Below, in pieces: positions 7,042 to 15,197 of a stretch of 43,434 nucleotides of DNA. A program made the translations under genes and the position numbers. Positions within the stretch are counted from its first letter, which is position 1. The number at the start of each line of letters is the position of its first letter. The stretch lies in contig MNGN01000061.1 of NCBI GenBank assembly GCA_001918745.1, positions 1 through 43,434 on the forward strand. The letters run 5' to 3'. Below the pieces are notes generated by a model. It was not told the DNA's origin. It was given only the letters and a program-made list of their open reading frames with translations, and searched no databases. This DNA is from Crenarchaeota archaeon 13_1_40CM_3_52_17 (lineage in GTDB: Archaea; Thermoproteota; Bathyarchaeia; 40CM-2-53-6).

Positions 7042-7691
7042 ATGAAAGTGAAACCAAGATTCTATCTCGTCGGGCTTGCCGTTGCCTTCCTTGAAGAATT
7101 CATTACACAAGGGATACTGAAAAGAAACCTCGCGGATTGGATTATCCCCGCGTTAATTGCTTTCCTTCCATTCCTTATAGCGGTCCGTCAAATTGGAAAC
7201 GTTTTACAGGGAAGAATGATCGAGTCCAACGCTACGACCAGTTATTACGTAATATCAGGGGTCATAGGACTGATGATTGAATGGCTAGTTATCGGACTGT
7301 CTACATGGAGCAATCCTGCATCCGATCCATTGCTCACCATAATATTTCAGCTCGGGATTTTCAGTTTCTGGGGCAGCGTAGCATTCGCTCCGAGATTGCT
7401 TCTCGACAGGAGAGATTCTATCGCTCGCGTAAGAAGATGGTACAAGCGCTTCTTGGCATCGGGTTTGTATCGATCTACTTCGCCACGTTCTTGGCTTCAA
7501 GGGACGCAAAATTCATCGTTGGTATCGTCGCAGTCTTGGCGACCTTCATTCCGCTAAACCTATTCTATTTCAAGTACATTCGCGCGCTTGGAAAAACAAT
7601 CAGATCCATAGATTTGGCGCAGTCTATTCAGCACCTAAATAGTCAACCTACTCCTCCAGCCGCATTTCAGAGAGCGACAGCAAGTGTCTGA
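7042..7691 (+). pseudogene. Membrane protein with internal frameshift
   Basis: Two frames together make one membrane protein. The first (ATG 7042) has helices FYLVGLAVAFLEEFI, WIIPALIAFLPFLIAV, VISGVIGLMIEWLVIG and LLTIIFQLGIFSFWG, then degenerates after about 7400. The second frame picks up ERFYRSRKKMVQ and gives two more helices (ALLGIGFVSIYFATF and IVGIVAVLATFIPLNLFYF) before stopping at 7691. The shift lies about 7395-7425. Either the gene is decaying or one base is wrong in the sequence. The 3' end overlaps the next gene by 8 bases, as in an operon. Family not recognised. Confidence 0.6.
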
Positions 7692-8139
7692 TGTTAAAGA
7701 AGACCAATGGCTAGACCTGGACCTTGCGGCTGCCAATGTGAATCGTGCCGGAACCGTTCTCGGGTCAACCATTGCCGTCTTCACCTTCCTCCTCTTCTTC
7801 CTCTACCCTCGTTATTCCTCAGGGCAGATCGACCCCGTTCTCTTCCAGATCACTTTGACGGCAATAGTGCTGACCATTCTCTCGTTCAGCCTTTGCATAC
7901 TCTTCTGCTACCGGATCGGCGTATTGAAAATGAGCAGTACCGAGAAACGCGCAAGTATGCAGTCCGGAACACTATTCTGGCTTATCGGCACTCTTCTTCT
8001 AGTGTTGGAGCCCTCCTTGATACTGTTCACGATCGGACTCGCAGCGGTCGGTTATGTAGCGTTGGCGGCATGGGTCTTGTACACCTTCTTCACGCTGCGA
8101 GACGCAAAGAAGTATCAGGGATCCAATAGAGAACGTTGA
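7684..8139 (+). CDS. Four-helix membrane protein (hypothetical)
   Basis: 151 residues with an acidic soluble start and about four membrane segments (26-46, 54-76, 95-113 and 116-136), ending in a basic tail. Start GTG at 7684 overlaps the end of the frameshifted membrane gene by 8 bases, so the two probably form one unit and may interact. No family recognised. Confidence 0.55.
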   Translation: MSDVKEDQWLDLDLAAANVNRAGTVLGSTIAVFTFLLFFLYPRYSSGQIDPVLFQITLTAIVLTILSFSLCILFCYRIGVLKMSSTEKRASMQSGTLFWLIGTLLLVLEPSLILFTIGLAAVGYVALAAWVLYTFFTLRDAKKYQGSNRER

Positions 8140-8186
8140 CCAGTCCAACACCCGAGAGCAGGCTGGCGCTAATCCACAGGGTCATC

Positions 8187-8706
8187 ATGCCGGCTGATAA
8201 TTATCCGAAGGAGTACGCGATTCTAGTGACGGATCGCAAGGTCGATCTTCATTCGCCAGAATAAGACGAGAGGCAACTTTTGGCTTCGTCGAGAAATGAG
8301 CTATGGAACTGCACTAATTACAGATGTGGAGCCAAAGACACTTCAGGATTATGAACAGACCCGGATGGAAACACTCGCGGCCGATAGCGCAAACATCACC
8401 GTCTCGCATGAAGCGGTTAACTCGCTAGCCATGAAGAAGGAAGCGCTGAAGCCTCGCAAATATGACTTTTTCGTCCGTCTTACAATGAGACTGCAGAAGG
8501 AAGAGTTTCAAGTGTACGACTTTGAGATGAACTGTCGGCAGAGCGCGAATAGTGAGACAATGATCAAGTTCTACACGGTGCCCTTGGGCGCCTATTTCAA
8601 GCTCAGAAGACAAACCCAGACTAGAGAAACAATCCTTCGAGAATACGCATCGGATGCGCTAGAGATTTTCCGGAAGGTTCTCCCGGCTTTGATCGTGTCC
8701 TCCTAG
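8187..8706 (+). pseudogene. Hypothetical protein, apparent one-base frameshift near its N-terminus
   Basis: The main frame from ATG 8296 gives 136 residues (GTALITDVEPKTLQDYEQT and so on), but the same frame stays open upstream and encodes a plausible continuation (SIFIRQNKTRGNFWLRRE). In the neighbouring frame, an ATG at 8187 opens with PADNYPKEYAILVTDRK and would join at about 8240 if one base were lost or gained. The joined product, about 172 residues, reads as one continuous domain with a strand YAILVTDRK-SIFIR. The function is unknown. The intact part alone (8296-8706) may still be made. Confidence 0.5.
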
Positions 8707-8731
8707 GACCATTCTTCTCTAGCTATTGAGT

Positions 8732-9400
8732 CTAGCCCTGGAATCTGTTTGATTGAAGCCGTCTCGGTATTAGCTGGAATATCGCGACCCCCAAAAGTCC
8801 AGCAACTATCAGCACTCCATAGTAGTTGAGAAGGTAGCCTCCCGGGGCGAAGTTGGCTTGGACCCAATCCTGCATTTCGACGTTTGAACCGTATTCCCGG
8901 ACAAGGCCACTGTAGATTATGATCATTACAATGGCTTCGACAAGCGCGATCGCGAGGACCTTTGGAAGGTGGAATGACCTTCTTCCCATCAGCTTAGCCT
9001 CCCTCACGATCCCGGCCTTGACATCGGAGTCCGGCGAATTCTTCTTCTCCATCAGAGCTTCCAATTCATACAAGGCCGACTCAATCCGACTGCTTGTCTG
9101 CCAGGTTCTTCTCATTGCGAGATAATAGGTGCAGAGGCCAACTCCACCGATCAAAAGGGGTATGGAAACAGGGAGGAGAAAAGCTGAGACGGACGCATCC
9201 CACGGGATTAGATTACCTAATCCCAATCCTACGAAGCCTCGCGCAGAATAGGACCAGGCTCCTGTGCCGACTCCGATCGCAATCAGTCCAAGGGCAAGTT
9301 GGGCTCGTACCTTCCAACTGGCCTCGGAAGTGAATACCGCCTGAACGCCTTTCTGGGCTGGTCGTCGTTTTCTCTTAGCGCCGTTGACGCCATTGGTCAT
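8732..9400 (-). CDS. Membrane protein paired with ParA-type ATPase
   Basis: About 222 residues from ATG at 9400 (an upstream start at 9427 would overlap the ParA gene by 20 bases). A basic N-terminus (KRKRRPAQK) is followed by two membrane helices (about 33-55 and 73-92), a charged cytoplasmic region with helix RIESALYELEALMEKK, then two further helices near 150-170 and 195-215, and a basic tail. No family recognised. Its position directly behind parA suggests it is a membrane anchor or cargo of the ATPase. Confidence 0.6.
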   Translation of the reverse strand: MTNGVNGAKRKRRPAQKGVQAVFTSEASWKVRAQLALGLIAIGVGTGAWSYSARGFVGLGLGNLIPWDASVSAFLLPVSIPLLIGGVGLCTYYLAMRRTWQTSSRIESALYELEALMEKKNSPDSDVKAGIVREAKLMGRRSFHLPKVLAIALVEAIVMIIIYSGLVREYGSNVEMQDWVQANFAPGGYLLNYYGVLIVAGLLGVAIFQLIPRRLQSNRFQG

Positions 9401-9407
9401 TGATGAT

Positions 9408-10202
9408 TCAGTCCGCTGCTGACCCAAGCTTCGTTAACACTGTATCTGCAAGAGAGCCTTCCAACAGCTCCTTTGTGAGACGCCGATATTCTTCTGAGGC
9501 CGCGTTTCTAGGACTGTAGACTATACCAGGTATTCCTTTGCTGGGTGCTTCCGCCATTCGGATGGATCGGGGGATGATGATCTTGAGGATGTGGTCACCG
9601 AACGAGGTTCTGAGTTGTTGGACAACCTTCTTTGACAGTCCTGTTCTCTTGTCGTACAGTGTCAGCAAGATTCGGTAATCGAAATCTGTTTTCGCTCGCG
9701 ATTTTACAATTCGCATGAACTTTAGCAGTGTCGGCAGTCCGTCCATTGACAGGAATTCGGATTGCACTGGCACGACCATCAGGTCGCAGGCGACGATCGC
9801 GTTGACGGTAAGGATCCCGATGTTTGGTGGACAATCGATCAGGATCGCGTCGTATTTCCTCTTCGCAACTGAGAGAGCCTCTCTCAGTACGAATTCGCGG
9901 CCGGGAATGGAGGACAGTTCGACCTCTGCTCCGGCAAGGTCTAGGTTGCTGGGGACAAGTGTGAGGTTCTCGACCTTGGTTCCAAGCATTACCTCTTCGA
10001 TCTTTCTCGACTGGGCTAGGGCGTCGTAGACCGTGTAGAGAAGTTTGGATTTCTGGAAGCCAAGACTTACCGTAGCGCTACCTTGTGGGTCAAGATCGAC
10101 GAGCAGAACTCTTCTTCCAAGTTGTGCCAGCGCGGTGGCCAGGTTGACAGCTGTTGTGGTCTTGCCGGTTCCTCCTTTATTGTTCGCGAAGCTTAGGATC
10201 AT
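9408..10202 (-). CDS. ParA/MinD-type (Soj-like) ATPase
   Basis: 264 residues starting ATG at 10202, placing the deviant Walker A motif KGGTGKTTT at residues 9-17, normal for ParA. Walker A' region VDLDPQGSA, the switch/Walker B segment IDCPPNIG, and the conserved PVQSEFLSMDGL are present. ParA ATPases position chromosomes, plasmids or protein clusters by ATP-dependent dimerisation on DNA. No ParB follows; instead a membrane protein is encoded 7 bases downstream. A longer TTG-started version (10295) is possible, with a TATA-like sequence near 10343, but the added residues do not look like the family. Confidence 0.88.
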   Translation of the reverse strand: MILSFANNKGGTGKTTTAVNLATALAQLGRRVLLVDLDPQGSATVSLGFQKSKLLYTVYDALAQSRKIEEVMLGTKVENLTLVPSNLDLAGAEVELSSIPGREFVLREALSVAKRKYDAILIDCPPNIGILTVNAIVACDLMVVPVQSEFLSMDGLPTLLKFMRIVKSRAKTDFDYRILLTLYDKRTGLSKKVVQQLRTSFGDHILKIIIPRSIRMAEAPSKGIPGIVYSPRNAASEEYRRLTKELLEGSLADTVLTKLGSAAD

Positions 10203-10613
10203 GGTCGGGAACTGCTCGTAGCCTGAGGGTTTGGTAAGAGATTCATTCGCAGATCGAGTTGCACAAGATGGTACCAACCTAGTTCGGTTTGGCAAGAAAA
10301 TGATCGGTGTTTCAGAACTTTTGGAGTTTTACCCTCGACACTATATTACCCGTGATGGGGAAGGACATGGCACGTTGTTAGATAGTAGATGGGAGACAGA
10401 CCTGTTCAATTGCACAGTTTCCATTTCTCGATACAAGAAATAGGGGATGGAAGCCATGAGATTCACACTTTCGTGTAAATCGTAAATTTCCCTGAAAACG
10501 TGATCCTGCTTGCGATTTCGATGTTATCATCTGAAAATCCCGACCTGACTCGGCGACTGGTTTACTAGATACAAACGAAGTCTTAATCAGCAGACGACTC
10601 GTTTTCGATTTTC
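10203..10613. other. Long divergent intergenic region
   Basis: About 410 bases between parA (minus) and the protease gene (plus). A 70-codon frame at 10231-10443 has no features of a real protein. Candidate A/T boxes lie near 10341-10350 (for parA) and 10560-10570 (for the protease). No RNA gene was recognised. Confidence 0.4.
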
Positions 10614-11618
10614 ATGAACCGCGAAAACATCCCTCCACAACTAGTTTCTGCGAAAAAAGAGGCCGCTACACGCTTCTTGACAAGCAGCGCTCGAGCCGCC
10701 TACTCGACCAGGGCGGTTTCCTACCAGCTGGACCTGAACATTGTGGGAGTAGGAATAGGCAAGAAAATCAAAGGCGGACAACCGACAGCGACGGACGCGG
10801 TTCGAGTTTATGTGAACCGGAAATTTCCTAAGGCCCAGATTCCCCAGCCGCAGCTCGTGCCCTCGGCGATTCGAGGTTTTCCGACAGACGTCGTCGAGAC
10901 AGGCCGGTTCCGAGCCTTCGCTCTAACCCCAGCACCTACCACTCCTCGCGACCGGTTCCGGCCCATCAGACCGGGAACCTCCATCGGCCCTCCACCGATA
11001 GGAAACATGGTTGAGGCGGGAACTCTAGGCGCGATTGTAAAGAGCGGAGGCGCCCAGTACATATTGAGCAACAACCATGTACTCGCTAACGAGGACAAAC
11101 TTCCAGCTGGAACCGCGATCTTCCAGCCTGCTCTTCTCGACAAGGGAAACCAGACAACCGACCAGGTCGCGACTCTATCAAAAACCGTCCCCCTCTCATC
11201 CAAGGGAAACAATAGTGTCGACTGCGCGATAGCTGCGATTGACAAGACAGTCTCTGCAGATCCCACATTCCTGCCGAAGGTAGGCAAGCTCACCACAACC
11301 TCCCCGATCGATGCAACTGATGGGATGAAGGTGCACAAGGTTGGCCGGACGACAGGCTATACGACCGGTTCGGTGCTCGACATTAGCGCGGATGTGAACA
11401 TACAATACGACATTGGAACGTTAACCTTTCAGGGGCAGATTCTGATCGCCCCCGACCAAGGCCAGATGTTCTCGGACGCAGGAGATTCGGGCTCGCTGAT
11501 CGTCGACCGGGGATTGGGCAGAGCGACAGGTCTGCTCTTCGGCGGCTCACCCAAATCGACCATCGCCAATCATATCTCGGATGTTCTGACAGCGCTTCAA
11601 ATCCAGCTTGCAGGATAG
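10614..11618 (+). CDS. Trypsin-like serine protease (NAL1-like) with N-terminal domain
   Basis: 334 residues. The chymotrypsin-fold triad is readable: His in SNNHVLA (about 161), Asp in NSVDCAIA (about 204) and Ser in SDAGDSGSLIV (about 292). Before it lies a small domain (about 35-85) NIVGVGIGKKIKGG...AVRVYVNRKF, also seen in front of such proteases, and a proline-rich linker (TPAPTTPRDRF). There is no signal peptide or membrane helix, so the enzyme is probably cytoplasmic. It resembles bacterial/archaeal relatives of the plant NARROW LEAF1 protease; substrates are not known to me. Start ATG at 10614. The small gene downstream may encode a partner. Confidence 0.78.
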   Translation: MNRENIPPQLVSAKKEAATRFLTSSARAAYSTRAVSYQLDLNIVGVGIGKKIKGGQPTATDAVRVYVNRKFPKAQIPQPQLVPSAIRGFPTDVVETGRFRAFALTPAPTTPRDRFRPIRPGTSIGPPPIGNMVEAGTLGAIVKSGGAQYILSNNHVLANEDKLPAGTAIFQPALLDKGNQTTDQVATLSKTVPLSSKGNNSVDCAIAAIDKTVSADPTFLPKVGKLTTTSPIDATDGMKVHKVGRTTGYTTGSVLDISADVNIQYDIGTLTFQGQILIAPDQGQMFSDAGDSGSLIVDRGLGRATGLLFGGSPKSTIANHISDVLTALQIQLAG

Positions 11619-11658
11619 GTTCAAGTGAAGGATTAGGCTGGGCCCTAGCCTGAGATAG

Positions 11659-11898
11659 TTGGCGCCTCCCAAGACTCCTTCTGATCCCAGAGCCCTGAAG
11701 CGGAAAGTATCCCCGCAGATTTTGCAGCTGCCTGGAGTGAGTGGAATTGGGGTGCCAAAAGGACAACTTACAGTTTACCTGGAGTCAGATTCTGAAGACA
11801 TTAGGGAACGGGTGCGAGAGGTTCTCAAGACGGTCTCGCCTGAAGCGGACGTTGTTTTCCTTGTCCTAGGGAAGTTCTCTAAGCAGGATCCCGACTGA
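11659..11898 (+). CDS. Small protein resembling the N-domain of the upstream protease
   Basis: 79 residues, TTG start at 11659, 40 bases after the protease. The core VSGIGVPKGQLTVYLES followed by an amphipathic helix IRERVREVLKTV and strand ADVVFLVLGKF parallels the alternation in the protease N-domain (VGVGIG...VRVYV). I infer a free-standing version of that domain, perhaps a regulator or adaptor of the protease. The next gene (methyltransferase) begins 4 bases downstream, so the two are co-transcribed. Confidence 0.55.
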   Translation: MAPPKTPSDPRALKRKVSPQILQLPGVSGIGVPKGQLTVYLESDSEDIRERVREVLKTVSPEADVVFLVLGKFSKQDPD

Positions 11899-11901
11899 CG
11901 T

Positions 11902-12576
11902 ATGACCTCGAACCCGGTTCAAACAAGAGAAATTGCAGAGACCTTTGATAATCTAGCCCATGATCGATGTTGCAAGTACAAGTCCAAGGGCCTAACTGCG
12001 AGCACTGAGGTGCTGCTACGCCTCCTTACCGAAAATGGTCTAGTTGGAAAGGCTGTCCTTGACATTGGCTGCGGGACGGGATTCTTTGCCCTCGAGACGC
12101 TCCGACAAGGAGCATCTTCCTGTATCGGTGTTGACCTCTCGTCGGCTGCGATCCACGAGGCGAACGAGTTCGCGAAGGAATCGGGTCTTCAAGATCGGGC
12201 TAGGTTCGAAGTCGCAAACGCAGCTTCGACTCAACAACCCCCGTCCGATATTGTCGTGATGGACAAGGTGCTATGCTGTTATCCTGATGCGGACTCTCTT
12301 GTGAAGACTGCTTCTACGTCGTCAAGTGAGCTATTGGGTTTCGTTGTTCCGCGAGACGAAGGCCTGATGAGGCCAGTGATGAGAGTCGGCATAGGACTGA
12401 TCAACCTGGTTGAGAGGTTGAGAAAAACCGGTTTCAGGCTGTACCTTCACCCTCTGCGTTCCCTCGACACGCTTCTCGTCGACAACGGCTTCCAAAAGTC
12501 CAGCAAGGCCAAGTCTCGATTCTGGCTAGTTTTCCTCTACAAGAGGACTGGACCGGGTGCGCCCGGGAGAGGGTGA
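11902..12576 (+). CDS. Class I SAM-dependent methyltransferase
   Basis: 224 residues with the Rossmann-like methyltransferase fold: motif I VLDIGCGTGFFALE (about 53-66), motif II acidic end GVDLSSAAIHEA, and motif IV-like IVVMDKVLCCYPD. The general layout resembles magnesium-protoporphyrin O-methyltransferase-like proteins, but the substrate is not inferable. Start ATG at 11902. Its stop overlaps the GTG of the AlkD-like gene by 4 bases, indicating translational coupling. Confidence 0.75.
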   Translation: MTSNPVQTREIAETFDNLAHDRCCKYKSKGLTASTEVLLRLLTENGLVGKAVLDIGCGTGFFALETLRQGASSCIGVDLSSAAIHEANEFAKESGLQDRARFEVANAASTQQPPSDIVVMDKVLCCYPDADSLVKTASTSSSELLGFVVPRDEGLMRPVMRVGIGLINLVERLRKTGFRLYLHPLRSLDTLLVDNGFQKSSKAKSRFWLVFLYKRTGPGAPGRG

Positions 12577-13268
12577 ACTCCGCTTTGGAAGTCCAACAAG
12601 TCATTGACCGGCTAAAGTTGATCGGCGACCCGAAGGCGGTCGAGGGCATGGCCCGGTTCGGAATCCAATCAAGCAATTCGTTCGGGGTCTCTGTTCCCAA
12701 ACTCCGCACCCTTGCACGGGAATTCGGAAGTGATCATCTGCTGGCATCGAAATTGTGGGAGACTGGGCTGCATGATGCTAGACTCCTAGCCACTATGATC
12801 GACGATCCTCGACAGGTGACCCTAGCCCAGATGGAGAAATGGGTTCGAGATTTTGATTCATGGGACGTTGTGGACGGTTGCTGTGGAAATCTCTTCGACA
12901 AAACACCATTTGCCGTAGCGAAGGCTAAGGAGTGGTGCAGACGGGAAGCGGAGTACGAGAAGAGGGCGGGATTCGTCCTGATGGCGGAGCTTGCGGTCCA
13001 TGACAAGAGCGCGAAAGACCCGGTCTTTCGCGACTTTCTCGCGCTCATGATCGACGGAGCTAAGGACAAGAGGAATTTTGTCAAGAAGGCCGTTAACTGG
13101 TCGTTAAGACAGATCGGAAAACGCAATCTCAAACTCAATAGGGCGGCGATATCGACCGCGCTGAAGATGCAGAAAATGGAGTCGGGAAGTGCAAAGTGGG
13201 TTGCCTCAGACGCCCTGCGAGAATTGAAAGGCAGCCAAGTCCAGAAGAGGCTCCGGGAAAGAAAATAA
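12573..13268 (+). CDS. AlkD-like DNA alkylation repair protein
   Basis: 231 residues built of HEAT-like helical repeats (PF08713-type DNA alkylation repair). Recognisable segments are FGVSVPKLRTLAREFG, LHDARLLATMIDDP, FDSWDVVDGCCGNLF (with the conserved Trp-Asp that contacts the damaged base) and KDKRNFVKKAVNWSLRQIGKRN. Members excise N3- and N7-alkylated purines without base flipping. It starts with GTG at 12573, coupled to the methyltransferase upstream. Downstream is a strong T-tract terminator. Confidence 0.85.
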   Translation: MNSALEVQQVIDRLKLIGDPKAVEGMARFGIQSSNSFGVSVPKLRTLAREFGSDHLLASKLWETGLHDARLLATMIDDPRQVTLAQMEKWVRDFDSWDVVDGCCGNLFDKTPFAVAKAKEWCRREAEYEKRAGFVLMAELAVHDKSAKDPVFRDFLALMIDGAKDKRNFVKKAVNWSLRQIGKRNLKLNRAAISTALKMQKMESGSAKWVASDALRELKGSQVQKRLRERK

Positions 13269-13316
13269 CCTCGAGAACAAGCGATAACTCTTCACGAAAT
13301 GTTCTTCTCTGGAATT

Positions 13317-13355
13317 CCTTTTTCCTCAACTATCCTTTTTTCTTAACTATTTTTC
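13317..13355 (+). terminator. T-tract terminator region after the AlkD-like gene
   Basis: Three pyrimidine/T runs (TTTTTCC, CCTTTTTTC, TTTTTC) within 40 bases, about 50 bases past the stop codon. Runs of T on the coding strand are the normal archaeal termination signal. The motif AACTAT recurs three times here (13328, 13345, 13361; spacing 17 and 16). Confidence 0.55.
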
Positions 13356-13373
13356 TTGTTAACTATAATGTGA

Positions 13374-13421
13374 CCCCCCCCCGGGGGGGGCCGATTTTCG
13401 CGCGCCCCGCCCTTCACGAAA
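13374..13421 (+). repeat. GC-palindrome repeat, copy 1
   Basis: A C9-G8 palindrome followed after 16 bases by CCGCCCTTCACGAAA. A second copy with the same order and orientation lies at 31221-31262 (C5-G8, then 14 bases, then the same 15-mer). The bases between them are also alike (GATTT-C-GCG). Both copies sit in non-coding DNA beside T-rich tracts. The role is unknown; it could be a small dispersed element or part of a non-coding RNA. Confidence 0.6.
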
Positions 13422-13611
13422 CGACCCTAGGCAAGGCCATCTCGCCCTAGCACCTGATTCCAGCCTTCTTGGGGGCAGAGCCCGCCCGTTTGCCAGCGAG
13501 ATTGCCGAGCCTGTTACCATGTTGGATTGGACTAGGTTACGATAGAAGCATTTGATGATACCCACGCTCAATGATTCTTGCCGACACTATCTCTAGGAGT
13601 ACGAGGAGACT

Positions 13612-14097
13612 ATGTTTCGAAGCCTAGTTAGGAACAAGAAGGGAATCGACACCATCCTCGCCTCACTCCTGATGGTCGTCATAGTCGTCGCCGCCTCAGT
13701 AATGGTATTCGTCTACGCAACCGGGCTATTTGGCGCTCTGACGCAGGCGCCGAATCTTCAGAAGGAAGCCCTCAGCCTCGAGTTCTCCAGCTTCGGACCA
13801 AACAACCCAACCTACAACGTCACCCTATACTTGAGAAATACGGGAAGCGCCCCGATCACCCTCGTAAGTTACTACGTGAAAAACTCGAACTCCAGCCAGT
13901 ACGCGAAAACCACCTGGACCGGCCCGCCCTCGATAACCCCGACGACACTGGGACAGGCCCAGCTTCTGATATCTTCAGCCTGCAGCTGCACCAATACTGG
14001 AGGCGCGTTCACGTTCTCGACAGGAAACTCCTACACGATAACACTGCTATCCTCCCGAGGCAGCACGTTTTCATACTCTGTAGTGCGGTACTCATAG
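13612..14097 (+). CDS. Type IV pilin-like / archaellin-like secreted protein
   Basis: 161 residues with a class III signal peptide: short basic leader ending RNKKG, then IDTILASLLMVVIVVAASVMVFVYATG, a 25-residue hydrophobic helix that both exports and assembles pilins. Prepilin peptidase (PibD/FlaK) would cut after Gly11. The rest is Ser/Thr/Asn-rich beta structure (VTLYLRNTGSAPITLVSYYV), as in archaeal adhesion pilins and CARDB-like pilins, with a small Cys pair CSC. Start ATG at 13612. No assembly ATPase is encoded nearby, so the subunit must use machinery encoded elsewhere. Confidence 0.8.
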   Translation: MFRSLVRNKKGIDTILASLLMVVIVVAASVMVFVYATGLFGALTQAPNLQKEALSLEFSSFGPNNPTYNVTLYLRNTGSAPITLVSYYVKNSNSSQYAKTTWTGPPSITPTTLGQAQLLISSACSCTNTGGAFTFSTGNSYTITLLSSRGSTFSYSVVRYS

Positions 14098-14379
14098 TCA
14101 AAGCCCGCTTATCTTCTCATAAAACTCAACCAGGCTACGCGCCGCAGGTTCCTCCTGGTTGAAGGCAAATATCTTCATCCCCTTCTCATACCTCTCAAAA
14201 AGCAGGATCCTAGACTTCACCAACGGCTCCGCTATCCTAGCAACAGTCGAGGGTGATACGTCGAGAACACGGGCGAGACCGGCCTGGTTGAACACCTTCT
14301 GCCTGTTCTGAAGCAGATGCTCAACCAACCGGACTTGAGCCTTCGACTGGAACAAATCCACCAATCTCAACACTGTCAC
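14098..14379 (-). CDS. Winged-helix DNA-binding protein
   Basis: 93 residues. HTH pattern: KAQVRLVEHLLQN, then QAGLARVLDVSPSTVARIAEPLVKSRILLFERYEKGMKIFAF, that is helix-turn-helix with wing. It is the small archaeal MarR/ArsR-like type. The GTG start at 14379 is 5 bases after the UMP kinase stop, so the two share a transcript; its end meets the pilin gene end head-on with no gap. Targets are unknown; the pilin gene is a candidate. Confidence 0.7.
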   Translation of the reverse strand: MTVLRLVDLFQSKAQVRLVEHLLQNRQKVFNQAGLARVLDVSPSTVARIAEPLVKSRILLFERYEKGMKIFAFNQEEPAARSLVEFYEKISGL

Positions 14380-14384
14380 CTACC

Positions 14385-15065
14385 CTAGGAATAGACCACT
14401 TTGGTCCCGATGTCCTTCCCTCGTAGCGCGGCGAGGATGTTGCCCGGGTCTCCGAGCGACACGAATCGTGTTGGAATCTTCGCTCTCTGCATTATCTTGA
14501 TCGCGAGAGGATCCAGCAGCTCGTAACGGCCGGCGAAAACCTCCGCGCCCATCGCCCAAGCAAGCAATTTGTCCACGTGAACAGATCGGATTAGCTTCGC
14601 TTTCGGGTTCTTTTTCGGATCCTCAGTATAGACCCCATCCACATCGGTACCATTGACAAGAATCTCGGCTCGGGTAATCTCCGCTGCAAGCGCGGCGACG
14701 GCGTTGGTCGACTGACCAGGCTGCAGTCCACCCATGACCACAGCCCTCCCCGACCCAACAAAGTGAGGCAGATCCGACAAAGTCGAGGGAATCTTCGAGG
14801 ACGCTATCGAGCCAAGCGCTAGACGCACCAGCTCCGCGTTGGCCCTTGTGATCTGAATTCCGAGAAGATCGCAAGTTGACTCGTCTCCCCCAAGCTTTCT
14901 CGCTGTTCCAATGTAGGTTCGGGCATTCTCTCCACCTCCCGCAACCAGTACGAGCTGGTTTCCTTCTTCGACAAACCCTCCCAGAACCTTACCCATGTCC
15001 TTGAGGGCTGTCACGTTCGGCTCGCGGCGGAATAGCGCACCTCCGAGTTTGACGACTGCTCGCAT
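14385..15065 (-). CDS. pyrH: UMP kinase (archaeal type)
   Basis: 226 residues of the amino-acid-kinase fold. It converts UMP to UDP with ATP in pyrimidine nucleotide synthesis. Visible: N-terminal VVKLGGALF, the glycine-rich VLVAGGGENARTYI, the NMP site region MGGLQPGQSTNAVAALAAE, and NGTDVDGVYTEDPKKNPKAK with the ATP-site Lys and Asp. The length and the PGQSTNA signature match archaeal PyrH rather than carbamate kinase or the glutamate kinase group. Start ATG at 15065. It is followed by the small winged-helix gene. Confidence 0.9.
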   Translation of the reverse strand: MRAVVKLGGALFRREPNVTALKDMGKVLGGFVEEGNQLVLVAGGGENARTYIGTARKLGGDESTCDLLGIQITRANAELVRLALGSIASSKIPSTLSDLPHFVGSGRAVVMGGLQPGQSTNAVAALAAEITRAEILVNGTDVDGVYTEDPKKNPKAKLIRSVHVDKLLAWAMGAEVFAGRYELLDPLAIKIMQRAKIPTRFVSLGDPGNILAALRGKDIGTKVVYS

Positions 15066-15103
15066 TCCTTCTCAACCTTCGCCATCCGAGAGGTTTGGTA
15101 TAT

Positions 15104-15184
15104 TAGAATGGAAGTTCTCCGAGCATTCTAGGTTCTTTCAAAAACTCCTCGGAAAAGCTGAATAGGCGTTCTTCCGAGAAGAAC
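15104..15184. promoter_or_regulatory. Two inverted repeats in the pyrH/ABC permease intergenic region
   Basis: TAGAATG (15104-15110) and CATTCTA (15124-15130) form a 7-base inverted repeat with a 13-base spacer, typical of a dimeric regulator site. GTTCTTC-CGA-GAAGAAC (15168-15184) is a second perfect 7-bp hairpin, 13 bases before the permease ATG. Either could control the ABC system; the second could also act in the mRNA leader. Confidence 0.4.
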
Positions 15185-15197
15185 CGACCCTTCGCCG

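Noticed and set aside
10231-10443. 70-codon frame in the parA/protease gap
   Set aside because: Irregular composition, overlaps the parA upstream region, and no family features.
13359-13571. Minus-strand 70-codon frame across the GC-palindrome
   Set aside because: The frame is produced by the low-complexity GC run and has no homologous pattern at the second repeat copy.
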